Counted from the stretch's first letter, positions 15,991-22,584 are shown. The stretch is DNA of 43,587 nt from Pokkaliibacter plantistimulans (GCF_003194385.1 NZ_LAPT01000042.1:1-43587), one strand, 5' to 3'. Program-made: numbers and translations. Notes: generated from the sequence alone by a model not told the origin.

Positions 15991-16986
15991 GGCATTGTTC
16001 CACGCGCCAGGACTGTTGCTTCGGAAAAAGTGTACATGAACACTAGCGCCAAGAGTGCTCTGAATCGCATGACTGACTCTATTACAGTAGACTTGATCAT
16101 TTCCATACACTGACACAGCAACTTGGCGAATTTGAGATGAAGAAATTCGCTGGAGAATATAAAGGTCTTGCTCCCAGAAACCCCATCCATATATAACCAG
16201 CGAGGGCTCCAAAGAAGTGAGAACTTCTCTATATACGGTATTTAGATAGCTACTACTATGTATTGAATTGATTTTTTGCTGAGATGTCCCTTCACTAACA
16301 AATAGAGGTACTACTGATTCGGATTGCCAAGCTTGAAGTATTGCTTCGAGCAGGCTATTCCCATTGCCTGTGACTTTGAACTCTGACTCAATATTGTTAC
16401 GCGATAGAACTAAGCTACCATGGGGATAAAACGCAAGAGTTGTCGATGTATCCCCGTATATTGGATCGCGCAAACGGCGCCAATCCTCGTAAAATTGTCC
16501 ATTAACAAAGCAGTCTTTTAATGAATGACGATCAGGTACGCCTATGCCATACATAATGGTCCAGTAAAGTATCAGGTCATAATTTAGAGAAGCCACTGTA
16601 CGAAAGCGTTTTAAAAAAGCATAAATAGCAGGTATATGCTCTGAAATTTCCTGGTGCTCAGGATGAACATCTCTAACTGAATGGATAAGACACTCACGCA
16701 CCCTTACATAAGCTGCATGTGTTCTTGCGTCGGGAATAGCAAGAGAGCGATTAACATTAGAAGCTTGCCACACTAGGCGTAATACAAGTTCGAAGTCCGA
16801 GGTACGAAAAAACTCAAATAGTTGATGAATGTCGTCAATGAGAAGACCATGCTCACGCGCATGGTCGATAAGAGACGTATACCCAAAGCGTCCATCAACA
16901 GCGATACTGGCGCCATTGCCTAGCAGCAATGATCCATTGTAATAATGCTGGGCAATTTCTTCCCATTCAAAAATTCTATGTGGCAC
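15985..16986 (-). CDS. Integron cassette 4: DUF4917 family protein (SIR2-like)
   Basis: A 333-residue protein with the DUF4917 pattern: SLLLGNGASI (about residues 19-28), TSDFELVLRLV (62-72), SLNYDLILYW (133-142), FYPHGSL (185-191), VVPLFVSEG (224-232) and VIYGWGFWEQDLYIL (263-277). The GNG loop, NYD motif and G-x-x-x-D motif echo the NAD-binding SIR2-like domains used as NADase effectors in several phage-defence systems. That link is inference; DUF4917 itself has no proven activity known to me. A GTG at 16986 starts the frame. The gene is AT-rich and closely bounded by attC sites, so it is the sole gene of its cassette. Confidence 0.78.
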   Translation of the reverse strand: MPHRIFEWEEIAQHYYNGSLLLGNGASIAVDGRFGYTSLIDHAREHGLLIDDIHQLFEFFRTSDFELVLRLVWQASNVNRSLAIPDARTHAAYVRVRECLIHSVRDVHPEHQEISEHIPAIYAFLKRFRTVASLNYDLILYWTIMYGIGVPDRHSLKDCFVNGQFYEDWRRLRDPIYGDTSTTLAFYPHGSLVLSRNNIESEFKVTGNGNSLLEAILQAWQSESVVPLFVSEGTSQQKINSIHSSSYLNTVYREVLTSLEPSLVIYGWGFWEQDLYILQRISSSQIRQVAVSVYGNDQVYCNRVSHAIQSTLGASVHVHFFRSNSPGAWNNAA

Positions 16987-17004
16987 TTTTTATTACCCCT
17001 TACC

Positions 17005-17080
17005 GCCTAACGCCCAAAGCAGCGGCCGAGCGTAGAGAGGTCCAGCCCCGCAGGGGCGATGCTGCCTTTTCTTGTTATGT
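17005..17080 (-). repeat. attC site of cassette 3
   Basis: Bounded by GCCTAAC (17005-17011) and GTTATGT (17074-17080). The internal segment GTAGAGAGGTCCAGC closely resembles the attC of cassette 6, and AAAGCAGC pairs with GCTGCCTTT. Confidence 0.88.
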
Positions 17081-17088
17081 GTTGTTGA

Positions 17089-17331
17089 TTATTCATAGAT
17101 AGTTGCAGCCTGAATTGCATCAGCAAATATTTGCCAACTAGCAACCTCTGAATCTGTGTCTATTTTTAGGTTTTTGTAGAGATTACCTGAGCTTTCCAAC
17201 CAAGCAGCCATAGCTTCAAGGAACGATACTGTAGATACATTTTCCCAATTGGAAGTATCCTCAGTACAAAGTCTACCTATAAGGGAAATCAGCTCTTCTT
17301 TATTGCCAATTTTCTCGTAGTCTATTTCCAT
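17089..17331 (-). CDS. Integron cassette 3: DUF7660-like small protein
   Basis: An 80-residue acidic protein. The pattern NWENVSTVSFLEAMAAWLES followed by SWQIFADAIQAATIYE matches the small DUF7660-type proteins common in integron and accessory regions. The function is unknown, and the size and charge would also suit an immunity protein. Clean attC sites flank it on both sides. Confidence 0.72.
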   Translation of the reverse strand: MEIDYEKIGNKEELISLIGRLCTEDTSNWENVSTVSFLEAMAAWLESSGNLYKNLKIDTDSEVASWQIFADAIQAATIYE

Positions 17332-17349
17332 GCACTTATCCTGATTGAC

Positions 17350-17431
17350 ACATAACGCCTACAGCAGGCGACCGTTTGGAATAGAGCGAAGCGCAATGTA
17401 AAACGGGTCGCTCTGCCTGTGATTGTTATGC
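17350..17431 (-). repeat. attC site of cassette 2
   Basis: Bounded by ACATAAC (17350-17356) and GTTATGC (17425-17431). CAGGCGACCGTTT pairs with AAACGGGTCGC and GCCTG around GAGCGAAGCGC. Confidence 0.9.
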
Positions 17432-17432
17432 A

Positions 17433-17939
17433 TTATAGAAGCCCTATAAGGCCCGAAATTCCGGCACCAATGACGCTTGCAACAGTGCTATTACTGAGAA
17501 ACTCCTTAAGCTTTGATTTTGCTTCTTCATCACCACTCTTTGCTACTTGCTCCACTAATTCTTGGATGGTGATGTTGACGCTCAAGGAGTTACCGTTACC
17601 AACCTGAACATTGCTACCAGATACTGAACCAATATTGAAGGTGGACGAGGTTGCTTGCGGTAGGTGGGGTTGGGCTGTCGTATTTTGTACTTTTAGAGTT
17701 AGCATATGCGGGTGTGTTGTACCCACATTAAGGGAGCCGTCCTCTAAAAAAGAAAGGTCTATGACCTTAAGGTATATTTCTCGCTTTCCAGACTTTTGAG
17801 TTATAACATCTCCGATCCCAACATCAGGCTCTTCAGTGTAAGGAACGAGAACTTGCCCTTTTGACATATCTCTCTGTCCCTTATATTCAACGCCGGCAAT
17901 AGTGATAGTTTCTGGATAAGCTAATTTATCGAAGTCCAT
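17433..17939 (-). CDS. Integron cassette 2: protein with RHIM-like amyloid motif and hydrophobic C-terminus
   Basis: A 168-residue protein with no family name I recognise. Residues 1-90 look like a small beta-rich domain (MSKGQVLVPYTEEPDVGIGD, then KREIYLKVIDLSFLEDGSL). After a Thr/Ser/Gln linker comes FNIGSVSGSNVQVGNGNSL; VQVGNGNSL (111-119) fits the RHIM amyloid core [VI]-Q-[VI]-G-x-x-N-x-[LMI]. A charged helix (about 124-150) and a Gly-rich hydrophobic end (STVASVIGAGISGLIGLL, 151-168) follow, which might insert in membranes. AGGA lies before the ATG. The motif match is seen directly; its function as an amyloid signalling motif is inference. Confidence 0.7.
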   Translation of the reverse strand: MDFDKLAYPETITIAGVEYKGQRDMSKGQVLVPYTEEPDVGIGDVITQKSGKREIYLKVIDLSFLEDGSLNVGTTHPHMLTLKVQNTTAQPHLPQATSSTFNIGSVSGSNVQVGNGNSLSVNITIQELVEQVAKSGDEEAKSKLKEFLSNSTVASVIGAGISGLIGLL

Positions 17940-17959
17940 TTTCCATCCTCACGTATTTT

Positions 17960-18031
17960 GCATAACGCCCGCATTTGTGGCTGGTTTGGAGCGCAGCGGA
18001 AAACCAGTCCGACAACATGCGCTTGTTAGTT
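17960..18031 (-). repeat. attC site of cassette 1
   Basis: Bounded by GCATAAC (17960-17966) and GTTAGTT (18025-18031). GGCTGGTTT pairs with AAACCAGTCC and GCGCATGTTGT with ACATTTGCGGG-like sequence, around GGAGCGCAGCGG. A textbook attC with unpaired extra bases. Confidence 0.92.
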
Positions 18032-18039
18032 TTCATTTG

Positions 18040-18468
18040 CTACTGCCTACTTTTCCAGTTTTCATCGACTTTTAGCCAAAATGCAGGTGTCAGCGATTTC
18101 GTTTCTTTAAAACTGACTTGTTCCCCGCCAAACTCACCAAGAACTTTGCCCTCGACTATTTCGACGACCGCGGCCAAAGCGTTGTTTGAATGCGGCACGT
18201 CATCTACATCAGTACAAGTTTCAGCAAACCAGCCTGGATAAAACCTGCTGCGAGGCCCACCCATACCATAAGTGCTCGGGGCATCAATGCTTTCAAGATA
18301 CTCCCACCAACTAATGGCTTCGATGAGAAATCCACTTTCAATAATTGCTTTCGCGAAAGAGCGATAGTTTTCTCTCGACACAATTATGTCGATGTAACCG
18401 TCTCCGACAGGCTGCGCCTTATATTCTTCTAGCAGCCCATCGAGCCTTTCTTTATTAGATATAGTCAC
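18040..18468 (-). CDS. Integron cassette 1: hypothetical protein
   Basis: A 142-residue acidic, Trp/Glu-rich soluble protein in the position nearest the integrase. It contains AIISGF-like and SWWEYLESIDAPSTYGMGGP segments, then SRFYPGWFAETCTDVDD, and a C-terminal LTPAFWLKVDENWKSR. I recognise no catalytic motif or fold. GTG at 18468 is the start, with AGGA 8 bases upstream. The cassette boundary core (+ strand AACTAAC, 18483-18489) lies 15 bases before the start, the same spacing as in the other cassettes. Function unknown. Confidence 0.65.
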   Translation of the reverse strand: MTISNKERLDGLLEEYKAQPVGDGYIDIIVSRENYRSFAKAIIESGFLIEAISWWEYLESIDAPSTYGMGGPRSRFYPGWFAETCTDVDDVPHSNNALAAVVEIVEGKVLGEFGGEQVSFKETKSLTPAFWLKVDENWKSRQ

Positions 18469-18522
18469 GGGCTTATCCTGAAAACTAACAGTATGTTAAT
18501 AAGGTCTTCGACCTCATAACAA

Positions 18523-18548
18523 TTATTAAAAGGTATACCTTTTAATAA
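18523..18548. promoter_or_regulatory. 26-bp perfect palindrome with GGTATACC centre
   Basis: The left arm TTATTAAAAGGTA (18523-18535) is followed directly by its exact reverse complement (18536-18548). The same AAGGTATACCTT core recurs 132 bases away next to intI. It looks like an operator for an unknown dimeric regulator of integron expression; it is not a LexA box. Confidence 0.55.
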
Positions 18549-18658
18549 ACCTTATCCTAAAAAAACAGCCACGTAAGTTTCTGATCTTAAAAGAAAAAAC
18601 AAATTAGCCAACACTAACACAAGTCACTAAAAGGTAGTTTTATCGTCAACAGACCATC

Positions 18659-18676
18659 AAAAAGGTATACCTTCTT
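18659..18676. promoter_or_regulatory. Second GGTATACC palindrome, at the intI promoter
   Basis: AAGGTATACCTT (18662-18673) is a perfect 12-bp palindrome, extending to 18 bp with one mismatch. It overlaps the predicted -10 element of intI, and a half-site AAAAGGTA lies at about 18630. Confidence 0.5.
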
Positions 18677-18705
18677 CCAGATTTTTCAAGGATGAAATGC
18701 TCAAC

Positions 18706-18908
18706 ATGATGAAGCCTCCTTTTCTCACATCCGCCCAAAACTGCCTGATAGTACACCGATACAGTAAGCGGACCATTGACGCCTATCTGTATTGGATAAG
18801 ACTTTTCGCCCTATTCTCTAGTAAGCAACGTCCAGCCTATCTTGGTGGGAGTGACATTAAACGCTTTTATATCTTGGAGTTAGATGCTTGCGTGGTAACT
18901 TTTCAACT
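18706..18908 (+). pseudogene. Truncated integron integrase (IntI) N-terminus
   Basis: The frame begins MKPPFLTSAQNCLIVHRYSK and continues RTIDAYLYWIRLFALFSSKQ and YLGGSDIKRF. This aligns with the N-terminal SAM-like domain of Vibrio/Shewanella IntI (MKSQFLLS..., YAKKTIEAYLHWI..., MGDKEVEEFL). Similarity persists to about VVTFQ and is then lost; the tyrosine-recombinase catalytic domain (R-H-R-Y) is absent. The frame drifts on to a stop at 19042 without homology. AAGGA at 18688-18692 precedes it. It is divergent from the cassettes, as in a real integron, and cannot be active. Confidence 0.82.
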
Positions 18909-18909
18909 T

Positions 18910-18932
18910 GGGTGGATTGGGGTTATCCACCC
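18910..18932. repeat. Hairpin at the intI truncation point
   Basis: GGGTGGAT (18910-18917) and ATCCACCC (18925-18932) form a perfect 8-bp stem with a 7-base loop, immediately after intI homology ends. It may mark the scar of the rearrangement that removed the integrase. Confidence 0.5.
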
Positions 18933-18944
18933 ATCAACTGCTGG

Positions 18945-19352
18945 TTACTTAAGTGAACAGGGTAGTTTGCAGAACTGCTTGGACAAAATTTCACCCTTCT
19001 CATTAATCTTCACGAGAAGGCGGAACGGAACGCCACTTTCATAGGGGTTCTCGATCACCCAGCCTCCAGCATTTTCCGGCTGTAGCTTACCGCTGAAGCC
19101 AATACCTATTTCATGGCCACCCTTAAGCGGATACACCTTGGTTTCGGCAATTTCACCTGGCTGAAGGTCAGACAGATGCCGTCTGTCTGGCCCGGCAGTC
19201 ACTTCTATATCTTGCAACTGAGACGCACCAGACGGTGCTTCATATTCGACAGCAATATAACTGGCTGGCTCTGTAGGGTGCCCGAAATACCAGACAGCCG
19301 CCAAGCCAAAAACCAGCCCCATCAGAGCATAACGCCACATAATACTTCTCAC
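18945..19352 (-). CDS. Membrane-anchored hypothetical protein
   Basis: A 135-residue protein with an N-terminal hydrophobic segment (YALMGLVFGLAAVWYFG, about residues 8-24) that is either an anchor or an uncleaved signal. The remainder is a periplasmic beta-rich domain (IEVTAGPDRRHLSDLQPGEI, then GHEIGIGFSGKLQPENAGGW). I recognise no family. Its 3' end lies against the intI truncation point. No attC follows it, so it is not a normal cassette, though it points the same way as the cassettes. Confidence 0.6.
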   Translation of the reverse strand: MRSIMWRYALMGLVFGLAAVWYFGHPTEPASYIAVEYEAPSGASQLQDIEVTAGPDRRHLSDLQPGEIAETKVYPLKGGHEIGIGFSGKLQPENAGGWVIENPYESGVPFRLLVKINEKGEILSKQFCKLPCSLK

Positions 19353-19450
19353 TTTAGGGACTGACTTTTCTATAGGAAATCGAACTTTTCAGGACACTAT
19401 CAGGGAGATTGATAGCTCAAATATCATATGGGTACTTGTTAAATCGCAAA

Positions 19451-19474
19451 GTAAAAGGGGTGACCCCCTTTTAC
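19451..19474. repeat. Perfect 10-bp hairpin with TGAC loop
   Basis: GTAAAAGGGG (19451-19460) and CCCCTTTTAC (19465-19474) are exact complements around TGAC. It lies 13 bases beyond the stop of the - strand gene ending at 19487 and ends in TTTTAC on that strand, so it may terminate that gene. It also resembles REP-like AAAAGGGG repeats. Confidence 0.6.
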
Positions 19475-19486
19475 CTTAGCTACATT

Positions 19487-19945
19487 TTACATCACTTCTT
19501 GCGGGCACTGAGCATGGTCTGTAAACGCATCACCCTCATTTAAAAACTCGACATGAACCTGACTTACAAGCCAATGTGATTCGCTATTTTTATACAGAAT
19601 AAATATCGATAGAGGCTCATCAGTACTGTTATAGCCATTAATTGTGAGGCATCCCAGAGCACTCCCTTTCTCTTGCATTTCAAAAGAATTTTCCCGCTTT
19701 TTCACCATCTCATGCATGGTATATGCACGAAGCAGAGACTTTTCATTTACATCAGGATCTTTAGAGAACTGAGCCTCTTTTATAAATTCCTTTGTAAAAA
19801 ATGAGGGGCCTTTTTCAAATGCATTGCTTTCGTTTACTTCGAGCGAAAATTTATTAAAAGCGTCAAGCAATGGAGAGGGCTGGTCAGCGTATGAATTCGT
19901 AGCTACAAACAGAGAAAAAAGGAAGGACAATAATATATGCATCAT
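19487..19945 (-). CDS. Exported hypothetical protein
   Basis: A 152-residue AT-rich gene product with a clear signal peptide (MMHILLSFLFSLFVATNSYA, cleavage before DQPSP). The mature part is acidic and contains FEKGPSFFTKEFIKEAQFSK, then LGCLTINGYNSTDEPLSIFI and a C-terminal SHWLVSQVHVEFL; two cysteines could form a disulfide. The fold pattern resembles NTF2-like secreted proteins, but I cannot name the family. Its ATG overlaps the stop of the small upstream frame at 19945-20166 (TAATG), suggesting former translational coupling. Confidence 0.65.
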   Translation of the reverse strand: MMHILLSFLFSLFVATNSYADQPSPLLDAFNKFSLEVNESNAFEKGPSFFTKEFIKEAQFSKDPDVNEKSLLRAYTMHEMVKKRENSFEMQEKGSALGCLTINGYNSTDEPLSIFILYKNSESHWLVSQVHVEFLNEGDAFTDHAQCPQEVM

Positions 19946-20166
19946 TAATTCCCCAACATCTGCTGCAATTCACGATCATAGGATTTGAAGGGGGACTTCA
20001 GCGCTTTGGCGGCCTGACAGAGCAGACCCGCGGAGCAGAAAATAAACCAGCCCTTCCCTGTTGCGGTGCCTGCACATCGAGCGGCACTTCTTGCAATCCT
20101 GCACGCCATTCAAGCAGCTAAAAGGGTATGAGCATCGCCTTCGCAGAGCAACCCGCATGTGGGCAT
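19945..20166 (-). pseudogene. Small Cys-rich ORF interrupted by an in-frame TGA
   Basis: GAGGAG precedes an ATG at 20166 that reads MPTCGLLCEGDAHTLLAA and then TGA (20110-20112). The same frame continues as MACRIARSAARCAGTATGKG, WFIFCSAGLLCQAAKALKS and YDRELQQMLGN to a TAA that overlaps the start of the next gene. The continuity of frame on both sides and the coupled ends suggest a 72-codon gene with one nonsense mutation, probably from a tryptophan codon. A re-start at 20109 is also possible. Function unknown. From 20167 to 20384 I see nothing recognisable. Confidence 0.45.
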
Positions 20167-20384
20167 CTGAATGCACTCCTCACAACACCGCAGCAACTTC
20201 TCTGTACCTCACTGCCTCTGCTCTCCCCGCTTACACTGCCTTGCTGGCAGTCATCTTAAAAATGACACGCATAATTACCACAGAACGTCTTTTACAAATC
20301 ACAAAAGACGATGATCAGCACAGAGAACCAACGTCACGCCCTATAAGATCATGAAAAATTCAGCACTCAACTCTTATCTTAATT

Positions 20385-20431
20385 GTGATACACACAAAAA
20401 CTGTAGACATCATTTTTATGTATCATATAAT
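20385..20431 (+). promoter_or_regulatory. paaA promoter with flanking inverted repeat (candidate PaaX operator)
   Basis: A sigma-70-like promoter TAGACA (20404-20409), 16 bases, TATAAT (20426-20431) is framed by GTGATAC (20385-20391) and GTATCAT (20420-20426), an inverted repeat with 28-base spacing. The right arm touches the -10 element. The same repeat with 27-base spacing lies before paaF. Confidence 0.6.
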
Positions 20432-20486
20432 CGCTTCCATACAGCACATTTTGTGCTCAACAGACAAGAACAAGAGGAGCCACAGC

Positions 20487-21479
20487 ATGTATGCTCAACT
20501 CGTAGAGACCGGGGTGAAGCGGGTTCGCAATCTGGATGAGATGTCGCCCGAGGAGCGGCACTTTCAGGAGAAGATTGATGCCGAGATCAAGATCGAAGCG
20601 AAGAACTGGATGCCCGAAGCCTATCGCCGCACCCTGATTCGCCAGATCTCGCAGCATGCGCATTCCGAGATCGTCGGCATGCTGCCGGAGAAGAACTGGC
20701 TGACCCGCGCCCCCAGCTTCAAACGTAAGCTGCAGCTGCTGGCCAAGATTCAGGACGAAGCCGGACACGGCCTGTACCTGTACAGCGCCATGGAAACCCT
20801 GGGCGCTGACCGTGACGAAGAGGTCGCCAAACTCCATCGTGGCGAAGTGAAATACTCCTCTATCTTCAATTACCCCACCCGCAGCTGGGCCGACATGGGC
20901 ACCATCGGCTGGCTGGTGGACGGCGCCGCCATCGTCAATCAGGTGGTGCTGCAACGCACCTCCTACGGCCCCTACTCCCGCGCCATGATTCGTATCTGCA
21001 AGGAAGAAAGCTTCCACCAGCGCCAGGGCTACGAAATCCTGCTGACCATGATGCGCGAAGGCAACGACGAGCAAAAAGCCATGGTGCAGGACTCCATCAA
21101 CCGCTTCTGGTGGCCTGCGCTGATGATGTTCGGCCCGACCGATACCGACTCCCCCAACTCTGCCCAGTCCATGGCGTGGAAGATCAAACGCATGTCCAAC
21201 GATGACCTGCGCCAGCGCTTTATCGATCAGACCATTCCGCAGCTGGAGCTGCTCGGCTGCACCGCACCGGACCCCGACCTGAAGTGGAACGAAGAACGCG
21301 GCCACTATGACTTCGGCGAGATCGACTGGAGCGAGTTCTACGACGTGCTGAAAGGCAATGGCCCCTGCAACCGCGAGCGTCTGCGCACCCGTCGCGAAGC
21401 CATCGATAACGGCGACTGGGTACGTGAAGCCGCCACGGCCTACGCCAGCAAACAGCAACAAAAACAACACGCCGCCTGA
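20487..21479 (+). CDS. paaA: Phenylacetyl-CoA 1,2-epoxidase catalytic subunit PaaA
   Basis: A 330-residue ferritin-like di-iron subunit of the PaaABCE epoxidase, which converts phenylacetyl-CoA to the ring-1,2-epoxide with O2 and NADPH. Iron-ligand segments are visible in [37 protein letters not shown] and [16 protein letters not shown]. The ATG at 20487 ([13 protein letters not shown]) follows AGAGGAG and gives the E. coli-like N-terminus; upstream in-frame codons lie in the promoter. First gene of paaABCDEZ, 33 bases before paaB. Confidence 0.96.
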   Translation: MYAQLVETGVKRVRNLDEMSPEERHFQEKIDAEIKIEAKNWMPEAYRRTLIRQISQHAHSEIVGMLPEKNWLTRAPSFKRKLQLLAKIQDEAGHGLYLYSAMETLGADRDEEVAKLHRGEVKYSSIFNYPTRSWADMGTIGWLVDGAAIVNQVVLQRTSYGPYSRAMIRICKEESFHQRQGYEILLTMMREGNDEQKAMVQDSINRFWWPALMMFGPTDTDSPNSAQSMAWKIKRMSNDDLRQRFIDQTIPQLELLGCTAPDPDLKWNEERGHYDFGEIDWSEFYDVLKGNGPCNRERLRTRREAIDNGDWVREAATAYASKQQQKQHAA

Positions 21480-21512
21480 TCGGCCGTTTGATGAGATTCT
21501 GAGGTAAGCACG

Positions 21513-21794
21513 ATGTCTGACTGGACCCTTTTTGAAGTCTTCGTACGCAGTAAGCACGGCCTGAACCACAAGCATGTGGGCAGCGTCCACGCCGCCGACG
21601 CCGCCATGGCGCTGGAAAACGCCCGTGATCTGTACACCCGCCGCAGCGAAGGCGTCAGCCTCTGGGTGGTGCCTTCTGCGCAGATCACCGCCTCCTCACC
21701 GGACGACAAAGACCCGCTGTTTGATCCGTCGGATGACAAGGTCTATCGCCACGCCACCTTCTATGTGTTGCCCAAAGAACTGGACCATATGTGA
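21513..21794 (+). CDS. paaB: Phenylacetyl-CoA epoxidase subunit PaaB
   Basis: A 93-residue protein matching PaaB (about 95 aa): WTLFEVFVRSKHGLNHKHVG, then SVHAADAAMALENARDLYTR and VWVVPS-like LWVVPSAQITASSP. PaaB is the small subunit needed for assembly of the epoxidase complex. TGAGGT precedes the ATG. It lies 10 bases before paaC. Confidence 0.95.
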   Translation: MSDWTLFEVFVRSKHGLNHKHVGSVHAADAAMALENARDLYTRRSEGVSLWVVPSAQITASSPDDKDPLFDPSDDKVYRHATFYVLPKELDHM

Positions 21795-21804
21795 GGAAGC
21801 AGGC

Positions 21805-22584
21805 ATGACTGCACAACTGAATAGCGCCTGCCGTCAGGCACTGGTGGACTACCTGCTGCACCTGGGCGACAGCGATACCGTGATGTCTCAGCGTCTGTGT
21901 GAATGGGTAGGCCATGCTCCCGCACTGGAAGAAGAAGTGGCGATGGCCAACGTCGGCCTCGACCTGCTGGGTCAGGCACGCAGCTGGCTGAGCTATGCCG
22001 CCGAGCTGGAAGATCAGGGCCGCGACGCCGACCAGCTGGCGTTTCTGCGTGATGAACGCGAATACCGCAATCTGCTGATTACCGAGCAGGCCAACGGCAA
22101 CTTTGCCGACACCATGGCCCGCCAGTTTTTCTTCGATGCCTGGCATTTCCATCTGCTGACCGCCCTGTGTCAATCGACGGATGCACAGGTGCAGGCCATC
22201 GCCCGCAAAGGGCTGAAGGAAGTGACCTATCACCTGCGTCGTTCTACCGCCTGGATCAAACGTCTGGGCGACGGCACCGCCGTCAGCCATCAGAAAATGC
22301 AGGACGCCATCGACGATATCTGGACCTACACCGGCGAAATGTTTACCGCCACCAGTACCGACCCGCTGCTGGTGGAAGCAGGCATCGTGCCTGCCAGCGC
22401 ACCGCTGCAGCAACAGTGGCTGGGCTATGTGCAGGCCACGCTGCAGGAGGCGACCCTCACCTGCCCGGATGAGAACGCCTATATGCAGATCGGCGGGCGC
22501 CAGGGTCTGCACACCGAGCAGCTGGGTTACCTGCTGGCCGAAATGCAGTTTCTGCCGCGCGCCTACCCCGGTGCGACCTGGTAA
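21805..22584 (+). CDS. paaC: Phenylacetyl-CoA epoxidase structural subunit PaaC
   Basis: A 259-residue ferritin-like subunit forming the stable PaaAC core. Landmarks include YLLHLGDSDTVMSQRLCEWV, VGLDLLGQARSWLSYAAELE, DEREYRNLLITEQANGNFAD and RQFFFDAWHFHLL. PaaC has the fold of PaaA but does not perform the iron chemistry. The ATG at 21805 follows GAGGAAG; the open frame upstream overlaps paaB and is a shadow. 28 bases before paaD. Confidence 0.95.
   Translation: MTAQLNSACRQALVDYLLHLGDSDTVMSQRLCEWVGHAPALEEEVAMANVGLDLLGQARSWLSYAAELEDQGRDADQLAFLRDEREYRNLLITEQANGNFADTMARQFFFDAWHFHLLTALCQSTDAQVQAIARKGLKEVTYHLRRSTAWIKRLGDGTAVSHQKMQDAIDDIWTYTGEMFTATSTDPLLVEAGIVPASAPLQQQWLGYVQATLQEATLTCPDENAYMQIGGRQGLHTEQLGYLLAEMQFLPRAYPGATW

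Larger units (their letters stand above)
18469..18705. other. attI-like and promoter region between intI remnant and first cassette
   Basis: A 237-base very AT-rich region between the divergent intI remnant and cassette 1, where attI and the integrase and cassette promoters are expected. The insertion core is probably AACTAAC (18483-18489). A short perfect hairpin AGGTC-TTC-GACCT lies at 18502-18514. A weak integrase promoter can be drawn (TCGTCA, 18643-18648; TATACC, 18666-18671; 17-base spacing). No LexA-type CTGT-N8-ACAG box was seen. Confidence 0.55.

Noticed and set aside
13870-18500. CRISPR array
   Set aside because: The repeated elements are attC sites: variable in sequence, 60-80 bases, and separated by complete genes rather than short uniform spacers.
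18469-18705. LexA box in the integrase promoter
   Set aside because: No CTGT-N8-ACAG-like sequence could be found; the palindromes present have a different core.
19945-20166. Selenocysteine at the in-frame TGA
   Set aside because: No SECIS-like hairpin directly downstream was evident and no selenoprotein family fits; a nonsense mutation is simpler.
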